Assembly (NCBI GenBank): GCA_020250005.1
Contig: JADCES010000083.1
Span: forward strand, 1-32,859
Length of the DNA: 32,859 nt
Reading direction: 5' to 3'
DNA from: Roseomonas sp.
Lineage (GTDB): Bacteria > Pseudomonadota > Alphaproteobacteria > Acetobacterales > Acetobacteraceae
Part shown: piece by piece, positions 1 through 8,381 of the stretch
Position numbering within the stretch: the stretch's first letter is position 1
Layout of the letters: the number at the start of each line of letters is the position of its first letter
The notes under the pieces: generated by a model
Databases searched by the model: none
The model's input: only the letters and a program-made list of their open reading frames with translations
What the model was told of the DNA's origin: nothing
Translations under genes and position numbers: made by a program

Positions 1-2061
1 ATAGATTTCCGGGAAGGAAATCCCCAAACGGCAGCCGCGATGCCCGAGCATTGGGTTCGCTTCCGACAATTCCTGCATGCGCCTTTGCATCGCCTCAACC
101 TCAGTGCCGAGGGATGCCGCCACTTCTGCGATTTCATAGTCGCTATGCGGCAGGAATTCATGCAAGGGCGGATCGAGCAGGCGGATCGTTACCGGTAGCC
201 CGGCCATGATCTCAAACAGGTCAAGGAAATCCTTGCGCTGGAAGGGCAATAGCCGCGCAAGTGCAGCGCGCCGGCCCTGTTCGGTTTCCGCCATGATCAT
301 CTGGCGCACGGCGCCAATCCGCTCAGGGTCGAAGAACATATGTTCGGTGCGGCAAAGCCCGATGCCTTCCGCGCCAAAGCGCCTAGCGGTTTCCGCATCC
401 AAAGGCGTTTCCGCATTCGCGCGCACACGCAAGCGGCGCACCTTATCCGCCCAACCCATCAGCGTGGCGAAATCGCCGGAAAGCTGCGGTTCCACCATGG
501 CGACGGTGCCGATGAACACCTCACCGGTTGCGCCATCCAACGTAATGGTCTGGCCGGCTTCAATGCGCACGCCGCCGGCGCTCAAATATTGGTTGTTGTA
601 ATCAACGGTGATGCCGCCGCAGCCCGCCACACAGGGCCGACCCATACCGCGCGCCACCACTGCCGCATGGCTGGTCATGCCACCGCGCGTGGTCAGCACG
701 CCGCGCGCCGCATGCATGCCGTGAATATCCTCGGGCGAGGTTTCGATGCGCACTAGAATGACACTTTCGCCCTTTTGTGCGCGCGCTTCGGCTTCATCCG
801 CACTAAACACCACAATGCCGCAGGCCGCGCCGGGTGAAGCGGGCAGGCCCTTCGCCAGCAGCTTGCGTGGCGCCTTGGGGTCAAGCGTTGGGTGCAGCAA
901 TTGATCAAGCGCTGCCGGGTTCACGCGCCGCACGGCTTCCGTGTGATCAATCAAACCCTCACGCGCCATATCCACGGCGATTTTCAGCGATGCGGCGGCA
1001 GTGCGCTTACCATTGCGCGTTTGCAACATATAGAGCTTGTTGCTCTGCACCGTGAATTCGATGTCCTGCATGTCACGGTAATGGCGTTCCAGCGTGGCGC
1101 GCACCTGCACCAATTCGGCATAGGCCGCCGGCATGGCATCTTCCATACTGCGTTCGGTCGGTTTGGAGCGTTCCTTCGCCATGGGTTGCGGTGTGCGAAT
1201 GCCCGCCACCACATCCTCACCCTGCGCATTGATCAGATATTCGCCGTAGAAGACGTTTTCACCGGTTGAAGGATCACGCGTGAAGCACACGCCCGTCGCG
1301 CAATCCTCACCCATATTGCCGAAGACCATGGCTTGCACATTGACCGCTGTGCCCCATTCGGCCGGGATGTCATGCAGGCGCCGATAGGTCACCGCGCGCT
1401 GGTTCATCCAACTGCCAAACACCGCGCCAATCGCGCCCCAAAGCTGCGTTTCAGGATCCTGCGGGAAGGGCTTGCCGGTCACTTCCGCGACCATTTCCTT
1501 GTAGCCATCCACCACGCGATGCCATTCCGCGGCGGTGAGTTCCGTATCCTCATTCTTCCCGGTGTCGAGCTTCACATGCTCGATAATTTCCTCAAAGCGA
1601 TGATGATCAACGTCGAGCACGACGGACCCATACATCTGGATGAAGCGGCGATAGGAATCCCAGGCAAAACGCGCATCGCCGGAAGCTGTTACCAAGCCTT
1701 CAACGGTTTGGTCATTCAGCCCAAGGTTCAGCACCGTATCCATCATACCCGGCATGGAAACCCGCGCGCCGGAGCGCACGGATACCAGCAAGGGCCGGTG
1801 ATGATCACCGAAGCGATTGCCTACCGCTTCTTCCACGCGCGCCAGCGCCGCGCGCACCTGCGCCGCCAGATCATGCGGGTATTTCTGCCCATTATCGTAA
1901 TAGGCGGTGCAGACTTCGGTGGTGATCGTGAAGCCGGGCGGTACAGGCAAACCAATCGAGGCCATTTCGGCCAGGTTGGCGCCCTTGCCACCCAGAAGAT
2001 TCCGCATATCGGCTCGGCCCTCATTATGGCCGGCACCGAAGCTATAGACCCATTGTGTCAT
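1..2061 (-). CDS. ppdK: Pyruvate, phosphate dikinase (C-terminal part outside window)
   Basis: This enzyme interconverts pyruvate + ATP + Pi and PEP + AMP + PPi in the cytosol. The protein opens with MTQWVYSFGAGHNEG and the family stretch GGKGANLAEMASIGLPVPPG (ATP-grasp nucleotide-binding domain). The swivelling phosphohistidine domain carries RGGMTSHAAVVARGMG, with the catalytic His at about residue 465 (codon 667-669). The Thr two residues before it (463) is the residue family regulators phosphorylate. The last visible residues, NPMLGHRGCRLGIS, belong to the PEP/pyruvate-binding barrel. About 687 of the usual roughly 880-890 residues are present; the frame is open to base 1, so the truncation is only the window edge. 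The gene starts 11 bp after glyS, with a GAGG Shine-Dalgarno overlapping the glyS stop and a C7 run before the ATG. Its regulator PpsR is encoded at 9734. Identity is very secure. Confidence 0.97.
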   Translation of the reverse strand, partial: MTQWVYSFGAGHNEGRADMRNLLGGKGANLAEMASIGLPVPPGFTITTEVCTAYYDNGQKYPHDLAAQVRAALARVEEAVGNRFGDHHRPLLVSVRSGARVSMPGMMDTVLNLGLNDQTVEGLVTASGDARFAWDSYRRFIQMYGSVVLDVDHHRFEEIIEHVKLDTGKNEDTELTAAEWHRVVDGYKEMVAEVTGKPFPQDPETQLWGAIGAVFGSWMNQRAVTYRRLHDIPAEWGTAVNVQAMVFGNMGEDCATGVCFTRDPSTGENVFYGEYLINAQGEDVVAGIRTPQPMAKERSKPTERSMEDAMPAAYAELVQVRATLERHYRDMQDIEFTVQSNKLYMLQTRNGKRTAAASLKIAVDMAREGLIDHTEAVRRVNPAALDQLLHPTLDPKAPRKLLAKGLPASPGAACGIVVFSADEAEARAQKGESVILVRIETSPEDIHGMHAARGVLTTRGGMTSHAAVVARGMGRPCVAGCGGITVDYNNQYLSAGGVRIEAGQTITLDGATGEVFIGTVAMVEPQLSGDFATLMGWADKVRRLRVRANAETPLDAETARRFGAEGIGLCRTEHMFFDPERIGAVRQMIMAETEQGRRAALARLLPFQRKDFLDLFEIMAGLPVTIRLLDPPLHEFLPHSDYEIAEVAASLGTEVEAMQRRMQELSEANPMLGHRGCRLGISFPEIY

Positions 2062-2072
2062 GGGGGGGTTCC

Positions 2073-4151
2073 TCAGGCTTCAATCTTGGAGAAATCCGCC
2101 ACGGCATCCATGGCGGCACGAAGTCGAGCGAGCAGTCGCAGACGATTGCGGCGAAGTTCCGGCGCGGGATCGTTCACGATCACTTTTTCGAAAAAAGCAT
2201 CCACCGGGGCGCGGAGCCCGGCCATGGCTTCCATGGCACGTTCAAAATCCTCGGCCTCAATATCGAGGCGGATGCGGGTGCCGGCTTCTTCAAGCGCGGC
2301 GGCAAGGGCGGCTTCTTCCGGCAATTTCAGCAGATGGGCTTCATAGCCGGTATCGAAGGCATGGCCATCGCGCTTTTCCTCGATGCGGAGGATATTGATC
2401 GCGCGGCGATGCGCGGCGAGAAGATTCGCGCCGGCGTCTGATTCGACAAAGCCGCGCACGGCATCGGCGCGGGCGAGCAAGCGGTTGAGGTCATCATCCG
2501 GTGTCGCGCCAAAGACCGCGGCGACCACATCATGGCGCGCGCCTTCGCCACGGAGTTGCACGCGAAGGCGTTCGGCGAGGAAGGCAACGACTTCCTCTCT
2601 AGCCGCCTTGATCTCGTCCAACCCGATGCGCAGGATGTCCGCCCACTGCCAAAGCGCTTCGGCTATCAAGTCACGAAGCGGTAGGCGCAACTCGGCTTCG
2701 CGAATGATACGGATGATACCAAGCGCCGCGCGGCGGAGCGCGAAGGGATCACCGCTCCCGGTGGGTTTCTCCCCAATTGCGAAGAACCCTGTGATCGTTT
2801 GAAGCTTATCAGCCAGCGCCACTGCTATAGCCACGCCCTCCGTCGGCACCGCATCCCCCGCGCCAGCCGGGCGGTAATGCGCGGCGATGGCTTCCGCCAC
2901 GCGCGCATCTTCACCCTGACCTAGCGCGTAATAGCGCCCCATCACGCCTTGTAATTCCGGAAACTCACCCACCATACCGGAGGCAAGATCAGCCTTGGCC
3001 AAGCGCGCTGCGCGCCGCGCGAGCGTTGCATCAGCGCCAAGTTTTTCCGCAATCAGCCCAGCCAGGTTTTCCAAACGCTGCACACGCTGGCCTTGTGTGC
3101 CAAGTTTCGCATGAAACACCACGCTATCCAGCTTGTGCAGGAAGCTTTCCAGCTTTTGCTTCCGGTCCAAATCCCAGAAGAAGCGCGCATCCGCCAAACG
3201 CGCACGCAGCACGCGTTCATTGCCGGCGGTGATTGCGGCACCGCCATCAGGCGCGGCGATATTCGCCACCAGCGCAAAGCGCGGCGCCGCTGAGCCATCC
3301 TTCTTACGCAGGGCGAAATAGCGTTGATTGACGCGCATGGTGGTGCGCATCACCTCGGGCGGCAGATCCATGAAGGCGTCATCAATCCGCCCGAGCAACG
3401 TCACTGGCCATTCGACCAGCCCCGCCACTTCGGCAATCAATGCCTCATCCGGCACTACGTCCAGCCCTTCCGCGGCGGCGAGTGCGGTGATGCCATCACG
3501 GATCATGCGCGCGCGATCTTCCGCTTCCAGCACAACCTGGCGGTCGGCAAGTTCGGCCTTATACTCGGCAAAGTCCTGCACGCTGAAAGCGCCGGGCGAC
3601 ATGATGCGGTGGCCTTCGGTCAAATCGCCACTCGCCAAGCCATGCCCATCATCAGCACCTTGCGCCAGGGTGAAGGGAACCACCGCACCATCCAACACGC
3701 AGAGAATGCGCTTCAAGGGCCGCACCCAAACCATGGAAGATGTCCCGCCCCAGCGCATGGATTTCGGCCAAGGGAAGGCGCGGATCAGCGCGGGCATGGC
3801 TTCCGCCACCAGTGCGTGCGCTTCCAGCGTGCGGCCGGGTTTGGACAGCACCCAGAATTGGCCTTCTTCCGTCAGCGCATCACGCGTCGCGCCGTGTTTT
3901 TTGAGGAAGCCTTCAATCGCCTGATCCGGCGCACCAATGCGCGGCCCACGTTCTTCCTTGCCTTCCGTGGTCACACTTGGCTTTAACCGCGCGGTCAGGC
4001 CGATGCGACGCGCGCCATAAAAGCCACGCGGCGGCGCTTCCAAAAGGGCGGCACAAGCATCGGCAAATAGGCGCGTGAGATCGTCCGCCGCGCGCGCCTG
4101 CATCCGCGCCGGGATTTCTTCGCAAAATAATTCAAGCAGCAGTTCAGCCAT
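2073..4151 (-). CDS. glyS: Glycine--tRNA ligase beta subunit
   Basis: Large subunit of the bacterial alpha2beta2 glycyl-tRNA synthetase, which charges tRNA-Gly in the cytosol. The 692-residue product has the expected length. It begins MAELLLELFCEEIPARMQ, the signature beta-subunit N-terminus, and continues through typical blocks such as PWPKSMRWG and VNQRYFALR. By family knowledge the C-terminal part contains the HD-like and anticodon-binding regions. The ATG at 4151 overlaps the end of the upstream vapC gene by 8 bases, so translation of glyS is probably coupled to the toxin gene. ppdK follows after 11 bp. The partner glyQ lies upstream, but separated from glyS by the vapBC pair rather than adjacent as is usual. 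Confidence 0.97.
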   Translation of the reverse strand: MAELLLELFCEEIPARMQARAADDLTRLFADACAALLEAPPRGFYGARRIGLTARLKPSVTTEGKEERGPRIGAPDQAIEGFLKKHGATRDALTEEGQFWVLSKPGRTLEAHALVAEAMPALIRAFPWPKSMRWGGTSSMVWVRPLKRILCVLDGAVVPFTLAQGADDGHGLASGDLTEGHRIMSPGAFSVQDFAEYKAELADRQVVLEAEDRARMIRDGITALAAAEGLDVVPDEALIAEVAGLVEWPVTLLGRIDDAFMDLPPEVMRTTMRVNQRYFALRKKDGSAAPRFALVANIAAPDGGAAITAGNERVLRARLADARFFWDLDRKQKLESFLHKLDSVVFHAKLGTQGQRVQRLENLAGLIAEKLGADATLARRAARLAKADLASGMVGEFPELQGVMGRYYALGQGEDARVAEAIAAHYRPAGAGDAVPTEGVAIAVALADKLQTITGFFAIGEKPTGSGDPFALRRAALGIIRIIREAELRLPLRDLIAEALWQWADILRIGLDEIKAAREEVVAFLAERLRVQLRGEGARHDVVAAVFGATPDDDLNRLLARADAVRGFVESDAGANLLAAHRRAINILRIEEKRDGHAFDTGYEAHLLKLPEEAALAAALEEAGTRIRLDIEAEDFERAMEAMAGLRAPVDAFFEKVIVNDPAPELRRNRLRLLARLRAAMDAVADFSKIEA

Positions 4152-4542
4152 GGGGTTTGATCGCCGGCTCTATATCGGTTGCGGCGAAATCATCGCCCTT
4201 GAACAGCAAAGCCTGGCCACGTTCCTTGGCCAGCGCATAAGCAAAACAATCGCCCAGATTAAGCCCCGCCTTATGGCGGCCCTTGCCGTAGTGGCGATGC
4301 GCTTCCCGGGCACGCATTGCCTGGCTTGCGGTGAAGGGGACGATTTCTAGATCAAGCCGCGCCATCAGCCCCGCGAATTCCGCGGAGGCAACGGCGCTGC
4401 GGTTATCAGCCACCATCGCTGCCTCCAACCATGAGGCCGCGGAGATGGCCCGCTCAGTCGCTTCTTCAGCGGCTTCGGCAAACGCCGCCGCTTCCGGTTC
4501 ACCGAACAACATGGCGAGTACTGCGGAGGAATCGAGGATCAT
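4144..4542 (-). CDS. vapC: PIN-domain ribonuclease toxin, VapC family
   Basis: A 132-residue protein starting MILDSSAVLAMLFGE, the classic VapC N-terminus. The acidic residues expected for the Mg-dependent PIN nuclease site are visible: Asp4, Glu40, Asp98 (in LNLGDCFAYALAK) and Asp117/118 (in FKGDDFAATDI). Family members cut specific RNAs, often tRNAs or rRNA, when not bound by antitoxin; the target here cannot be read from sequence. The ATG overlaps the vapB stop in a 4-base ATGA, and the 3' end overlaps glyS by 8 bases. The catalytic residues are intact, so there is no sign of decay. Its position inside the glycyl-tRNA synthetase operon is unusual. Confidence 0.92.
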   Translation of the reverse strand: MILDSSAVLAMLFGEPEAAAFAEAAEEATERAISAASWLEAAMVADNRSAVASAEFAGLMARLDLEIVPFTASQAMRAREAHRHYGKGRHKAGLNLGDCFAYALAKERGQALLFKGDDFAATDIEPAIKPHG

Positions 4543-4787
4543 CGCGGCAGACCATGTTCATCATAAAGATCGCTGTGATCGGAACTGGCCCCCGGCAATA
4601 GTGTCGGGCGCACCCGCTCTCCAATAGCGAGGATTTCCGCCACCTTCCGTGACCTCGCTTCCTTAATGGTGGCGAGCTTTTCCTGCACCGCCACCCGCAC
4701 CGCCCCCGTGGCTGTGGTGCCGAGCATCGCCGCAAGCTCCTTCGCTTCGGCAATCAGGGCGGCATCCTTAATGTTCAACTGGCCCAT
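4539..4787 (-). CDS. vapB: VapB antitoxin (Rv0623-like / PSK transcription-factor type)
   Basis: An 82-residue protein, MGQLNIKDAALIAEAKELA onwards. The N-terminal half has the short beta-strand plus helices of ribbon-helix-helix-like VapB proteins (DNA binding). The C-terminus SDLYDEHGLPR is the tail that in this family inserts into the VapC active site. The start at 4787 was preferred over an upstream in-frame start because an AAGG Shine-Dalgarno lies about 6 bases before it and the family N-terminus begins there. It overlaps vapC by 4 bases (ATGA) and lies 58 bp after glyQ. Two TGGTAGAAA direct repeats just upstream are a candidate autoregulatory operator. Confidence 0.88.
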   Translation of the reverse strand: MGQLNIKDAALIAEAKELAAMLGTTATGAVRVAVQEKLATIKEARSRKVAEILAIGERVRPTLLPGASSDHSDLYDEHGLPR

Positions 4788-4797
4788 GGCGCACCTT

Positions 4798-4827
4798 TGG
4801 TAGAAACCATGCCGGATATGGTAGAAA
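4798..4827 (-). promoter_or_regulatory. Candidate VapBC operator: two direct repeats 21 bp apart
   Basis: The 9-mer TGGTAGAAA (top strand) occurs at 4798-4806 and again at 4819-4827. The 21-bp period equals two helical turns and would put both copies on the same DNA face. The downstream copy ends 11 bp before the vapB start codon. VapB-type antitoxins commonly repress their own promoters by binding repeats here, so an operator role is a reasonable inference. No convincing -35/-10 pair was identified; the sites could also tune read-through from glyQ. Confidence 0.5.
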
Positions 4828-4845
4828 ACCCCCGAAAGCGCAAGG

Positions 4846-5709
4846 TCACGCCCCTTCGCCGGCCAGCCAGGCCTCACAACATCCCTTCGCCAGCGTCCGC
4901 ACGCGGCCAATATAGGCCGCGCGTTCCGTCACGCTGATCGCACCCCGCGCATCCAGCAGGTTGAAGCGATGCGATGCCTTGATACATTGGTCATAGGCCG
5001 GCAAAGCGAGCCTCCGTTCCAAAAGCGCGGCGCATTCGGCCTCCGCATCCTCAAAATGGCGGAACAGCATCTTTGTGTCGGCGGCTTCGAAATTATGCGC
5101 GCTATATTCGCGCTCGGCCCGCAGGAACACCTCACCGTATTTCACGCCGTCATTGTTGAAGTCCAGGTCATAAACATTCTCGACCCCCTGGATGTACATC
5201 GCGAGGCGCTCCAGGCCATAGGTTAATTCAGCGCTTGGCTTGTCGCAGGCAATGCCGCCGACCTGTTGGAAATAGGTGAATTGCGTCACCTCCATCCCAT
5301 CGCACCATACCTCCCACCCCAGGCCCCAGGCGCCAAGGGTGGGGCTTTCCCAATCATCCTCAACAAAGCGGATGTCATGCAAAGCGGGGTCAATGCCAAG
5401 CGCGCGGTAGCTTTCAATCAGCAGCGCCTGCGGGTCCGCGGGCGATGGCTTCAGGATCACCTGATATTGGTAATAATGCTGTAGCCGATTGGGGTTTTCG
5501 CCATAGCGGCCATCGGCCGGGCGGCGTGATGGCTGCACATAGGCGGCCTTCCAGGGCTTGGGGCCAAGGGCGCGCAAGGTAGTGGCTGGGTGAAACGTGC
5601 CCGCGCCCACTTCCATGTCATAGGGCTGGAGGATGACGCAGCCCTGATCCGCCCAAAAGCGATGCAGGCGCAGGATGATGTCCTGAAAACTGGGGGGCTT
5701 GGCGGTCAT
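4846..5709 (-). CDS. glyQ: Glycine--tRNA ligase alpha subunit
   Basis: Catalytic class II subunit of glycyl-tRNA synthetase. The 287-residue product contains the family hallmarks [31 protein letters not shown] and [20 protein letters not shown], plus [20 protein letters not shown], covering the class II motifs. The ATG at 5709 ([13 protein letters not shown]) matches the family start; an in-frame extension to 5811 would run through the promoter and is rejected. It is first in a leftward operon with vapB, vapC, glyS and ppdK. A good sigma-70-like promoter lies at 5749-5777. Confidence 0.97.
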   Translation of the reverse strand: MTAKPPSFQDIILRLHRFWADQGCVILQPYDMEVGAGTFHPATTLRALGPKPWKAAYVQPSRRPADGRYGENPNRLQHYYQYQVILKPSPADPQALLIESYRALGIDPALHDIRFVEDDWESPTLGAWGLGWEVWCDGMEVTQFTYFQQVGGIACDKPSAELTYGLERLAMYIQGVENVYDLDFNNDGVKYGEVFLRAEREYSAHNFEAADTKMLFRHFEDAEAECAALLERRLALPAYDQCIKASHRFNLLDARGAISVTERAAYIGRVRTLAKGCCEAWLAGEGA

Positions 5710-5748
5710 GGCGGTTCTGTGCTCTGGCGTAAGGCTCGTGCGGGATGC

Positions 5749-5777
5749 TCTATAGGCAGGGGACCGAGACCGGGCAA
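5749..5777 (-). promoter_or_regulatory. Predicted sigma-70-type promoter of the glyQ operon
   Basis: Reading leftward, TTGCCC (5777-5772) and TATAGA (5754-5749) are separated by exactly 17 bases. Transcription would begin near 5742, giving a leader of about 33 bases before the glyQ ATG. The -35 box overlaps the Shine-Dalgarno region of the divergent gene at 5789. Predicted from sequence only. Confidence 0.6.
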
Positions 5778-5788
5778 GGAAAGCCAGC

Positions 5789-6193
5789 ATGAACACCACG
5801 CAAGATATCATCAGCGCCTATCTGGCAGCCTTCAATCGCGGGGATTGGCCGGGCATGCTGGCCTTGCTGGCCGATGATGTGGTGCATGATATCAACCAAG
5901 GCGGTGCCGAGCATGGCAAGCCAGCCTTCGCGGCCTTTCTGGACCGCATGGCGCGCTGCTACCGGGAAGAATTGCGCGACATCGTGATCATGGTCGGCGC
6001 GGATGGCGCCCGCGCCGCGGCGGAATTCCAGGTGCATGGCGAATATTTGGCGCAGGATGCCGGGCTGCCGCCGGCGCGTGGCCAGCGCTATGCCCTGCCG
6101 GCCGGGGCGTTTTTTTGCCTGAAGGATGGGCGGATCAGCCGGGTCACGATGTACTACAATTTACAGGAATGGCTGCGGCAGGTTGGTAGTTAA
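5789..6193 (+). CDS. NTF2-fold / ketosteroid isomerase-related protein
   Basis: A 134-residue protein beginning [20 protein letters not shown] and containing [13 protein letters not shown] and [15 protein letters not shown]. This is the layout of small SnoaL/NTF2-like proteins annotated as ketosteroid isomerase-related. The fold usually forms a cone-shaped pocket; substrate and reaction are unknown, so no function is assigned. An AAGGAAAG Shine-Dalgarno precedes the ATG. It is divergent from glyQ and 39 bp upstream of aroE, with which it may be co-transcribed. Full length and apparently intact. Confidence 0.8.
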   Translation: MNTTQDIISAYLAAFNRGDWPGMLALLADDVVHDINQGGAEHGKPAFAAFLDRMARCYREELRDIVIMVGADGARAAAEFQVHGEYLAQDAGLPPARGQRYALPAGAFFCLKDGRISRVTMYYNLQEWLRQVGS

Positions 6194-6232
6194 AGCCTTG
6201 CGTTGCGGGGGCCGGCAGTGCTTTCTGGCGTG

Positions 6233-7081
6233 ATGAAACTGCTTTCCGGTCATGCCCGGCTCGCCGGGGTTTTCGGCCATCCGGTCACCCATTCCCGCTC
6301 GCCACGCCTGCACGGGTTCTGGCTGCAACGCTATGGCATTGATGGGGCCTATATTCCGCTTGGGGTGGCGCCGGAGCGCTTTGGTGCAGCGGTGCGGTCG
6401 TTGGTGGATCTCGGCTTTCGCGGCGCCAATGTCACCATTCCGCATAAGCTTCCGGCCTTTGAGATTTGCGATGAGGTCGCGCCCTTCGCGCGCCGCGCCG
6501 GGGCGGTGAATACGCTGATTTTCCGCGATGGCCGGATTGAGGGCTCCAATACCGATGGCTTCGGCTTTCTGGAAAGCATTCGCGAAGCAGCGCCCGGGTG
6601 GCGCGCTGATGCTGGCCCTGCGATGCTTTTGGGGGCAGGTGGTGCAGCGCGGGCCATTGCAGCCGCTTTGCTCGATGCCGGTGCGCCGCGCGTGACGCTG
6701 GTGAACCGTACTGCTGCCAAGGCCGAGGCTTTGGCACGGGATCTGGGCGGACCAATCCAAGTGGCGGATCGGGCGCCCTTGGAAGACGCGGCTTTGGTCG
6801 TGAACACAACCTCGCTCGGCATGCAGGGTCAGCCGGGGTTGGAATTGGATTTGGCGCCTTTGCCGGCCAGCGCGGTGGTGGCAGATATTGTCTATGTGCC
6901 GCTCGAAACCCGGCTTTTGGCGGCGGCGCGGGCGCGCGGCCTAGTTGCGGTAGATGGGCTTGGCATGTTGCTGCATCAGGCGCGGCCGGGTTTTGAGGCT
7001 TGGTTTGGCGTCGCGCCACAAGTCGACCAGGCGCTGCGTGATGTGGTGGCGGCCGATATCCCGAAACGGGATGGCGCATGA
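6233..7081 (+). CDS. aroE: Shikimate dehydrogenase (NADP+)
   Basis: Reduces 3-dehydroshikimate to shikimate in aromatic amino acid synthesis. The 282-residue protein has the N-terminal substrate motif HPVTHSRSPRLH, catalytic Lys72 in GANVTIPHK and Asp108 in SNTDGFGF. The NADP-binding loop GAGGAARA is followed by the VNRT dinucleotide-binding segment. ATG 6233 gives the canonical N-terminus just before the AGVFGHPV block; in-frame TTG (6203) and GTG (6230) codons are alternatives, and no strong Shine-Dalgarno decides. The stop overlaps the coaE start in ATGA, so translation is coupled. The aroE-coaE-dnaQ order is conserved near alphaproteobacterial origins. Confidence 0.95.
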   Translation: MKLLSGHARLAGVFGHPVTHSRSPRLHGFWLQRYGIDGAYIPLGVAPERFGAAVRSLVDLGFRGANVTIPHKLPAFEICDEVAPFARRAGAVNTLIFRDGRIEGSNTDGFGFLESIREAAPGWRADAGPAMLLGAGGAARAIAAALLDAGAPRVTLVNRTAAKAEALARDLGGPIQVADRAPLEDAALVVNTTSLGMQGQPGLELDLAPLPASAVVADIVYVPLETRLLAAARARGLVAVDGLGMLLHQARPGFEAWFGVAPQVDQALRDVVAADIPKRDGA

Positions 7082-7671
7082 AGATCATCGGCCTGACGGG
7101 CGGGATCGGCATGGGGAAATCCACCGCCTCGGCCATTTTTCGCCGGCATGGCGTGCCGATTTTCGATGCTGATCAGGCGGTGCACGCATTGCAGGCGGTG
7201 GGCGGGCGCGCAGTGCGGCCGATTGAAGCGGCTTTCCCAGGCACGACGCGCGGTGGTGCGGTAGATCGGGAAGCCTTGCGCCGCGCCGTATTGGCGAATC
7301 CTGCGGCCTTGAAGCAGTTGGAGCGTATTGTGCACCCGCTGGTGCGTGATGCCGAAAAGCGTTTTCTGGCAGCGGCGCGGCGGGCGGGGAAGTCCATCGT
7401 GGTGCTGGATATCCCTTTGTTGTTGGAAACCGGTGGCGAAAAGCGGGTTGATGAGGTTGTTGTAGTCTCCGCGCCCGCGGCGGTGCAGGCGGCGCGCGTC
7501 ATGCGTCGGCCAGGTATGACGCGCGAAAGGCTTGCCGCTATTCGCGCGCGGCAAATGCCGGATGCGGAAAAGCGCAGGCGGGCTGATGTGGTAATCCATA
7601 GCGGGCTGTCGCGGCATTTCGCCGTGGCTGCCATCAGGCGCCTGATGCACCGGCTAAGGGGGGCGGGCTGA
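7078..7671 (+). CDS. coaE: Dephospho-CoA kinase
   Basis: Last enzyme of coenzyme A synthesis, phosphorylating the 3'-hydroxyl of the ribose of dephospho-CoA. The 197-residue protein has a P-loop at residues 8-15 (GGIGMGKS; Met where Ser is more usual), the FDADQAVHAL substrate segment, HPLVRDAEKRF, and DIPLLLETGGE. Length is normal. It overlaps aroE by 4 bases and shares 1 base with the dnaQ start (TGATG), indicating a tightly packed operon. Confidence 0.95.
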   Translation: MKIIGLTGGIGMGKSTASAIFRRHGVPIFDADQAVHALQAVGGRAVRPIEAAFPGTTRGGAVDREALRRAVLANPAALKQLERIVHPLVRDAEKRFLAAARRAGKSIVVLDIPLLLETGGEKRVDEVVVVSAPAAVQAARVMRRPGMTRERLAAIRARQMPDAEKRRRADVVIHSGLSRHFAVAAIRRLMHRLRGAG

Positions 7672-8372
7672 TGCGCCAGATTGTGCTGGACACCGAAACC
7701 ACAGGACTTGATCCCCTGACCGGTGATCGCGTGATTGAAGTGGCAGCAGTGGAATTATTGAACCTGCTGCCAACGGGCGAGGTGTTTCACAGCCTGATTG
7801 ATCCGGAACGCGATATCCCGGCCGAGGCGTCACGCATTCATGGCTTCACCAATGGCGATGTCGCCGGCAAGCCGAAATTTGCTGACATCGCCGATGCGCT
7901 TTTGGCCTTTTTGGGCGATTCGGAGATCATTGCCCATAATGCGCCGTTCGATTTTGGTTTCCTCGATGCGGAGTTGTTTCGCTGCAATCGGCCCATCCTC
8001 GACCGCAGCCGCATGATTGACAGCCTGGCGATGGCGAAAACGCGCTATCCGGGCATGCCGAATAATCTTGATGCGCTTTGCCGCAGGCTTGGCGTGGATA
8101 ATTCGCTGCGCGGCAACCACAATGCCATTCTGGACTGCCAGCTTTTGGCGCAGGTCTATCTGGAAATGATGGGCGGCAAGCAGCCGGGGCTAGAATTGGC
8201 AGCGAAGGCGGCGCCGCGCCTTGTGACGCTGGAAGTGGAGAGGGTGGAGCGGGCCACATTGCTGATAACGCCACCAGCTGAGGCGCTGGCAGCCCATGAG
8301 GCCTTCGTCAAAGCCAAGATCAAGGACGCAATCTGGCTGAAGCCACCCTTCACGGCAGAGGAAGCTAACTGA
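7671..8372 (+). CDS. dnaQ: DNA polymerase III epsilon subunit (3'-5' proofreading exonuclease)
   Basis: A 233-residue DEDDh exonuclease. Exo I is LDTETTGLDP (Asp7, Glu9), Exo II is HNAPFDFGFLDAEL, and Exo III is the HNAILDCQLLAQ segment with its His and Asp. These bind the two metal ions used to remove misincorporated bases. The C-terminal part is the region that tethers epsilon to the alpha polymerase subunit by family knowledge. The start overlaps the coaE stop by one base. It ends facing hemE with only six bases between the stops. Confidence 0.94.
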   Translation: MRQIVLDTETTGLDPLTGDRVIEVAAVELLNLLPTGEVFHSLIDPERDIPAEASRIHGFTNGDVAGKPKFADIADALLAFLGDSEIIAHNAPFDFGFLDAELFRCNRPILDRSRMIDSLAMAKTRYPGMPNNLDALCRRLGVDNSLRGNHNAILDCQLLAQVYLEMMGGKQPGLELAAKAAPRLVTLEVERVERATLLITPPAEALAAHEAFVKAKIKDAIWLKPPFTAEEAN

Positions 8373-8381
8373 GGCGCCTCA
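8370..8381. repeat. 12-bp palindrome containing both convergent stop codons
   Basis: TGAGGCGCCTCA is a perfect palindrome. Its first three bases are the dnaQ stop and its last three are, on the other strand, the hemE stop. It could form a short hairpin at both mRNA ends, but there is no U-tract and no loop space, so it is not a typical intrinsic terminator. Confidence 0.7.

Noticed and set aside
1333-2346. Long plus-strand frame opposite ppdK and glyS
   Set aside because: Antisense shadow of two strongly supported genes, with no recognisable domain and no Shine-Dalgarno; typical of high-G+C DNA.
3103-3118. A parS-like palindrome, AGTTTCGCATGAAACA, inside glyS
   Set aside because: It differs from the parS consensus at three positions, including the central bases that ParB reads, so it is treated as chance.
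7785-7800. TGTTTCAC half of a parS site in dnaQ
   Set aside because: Only one half is present; the other half shows no match.
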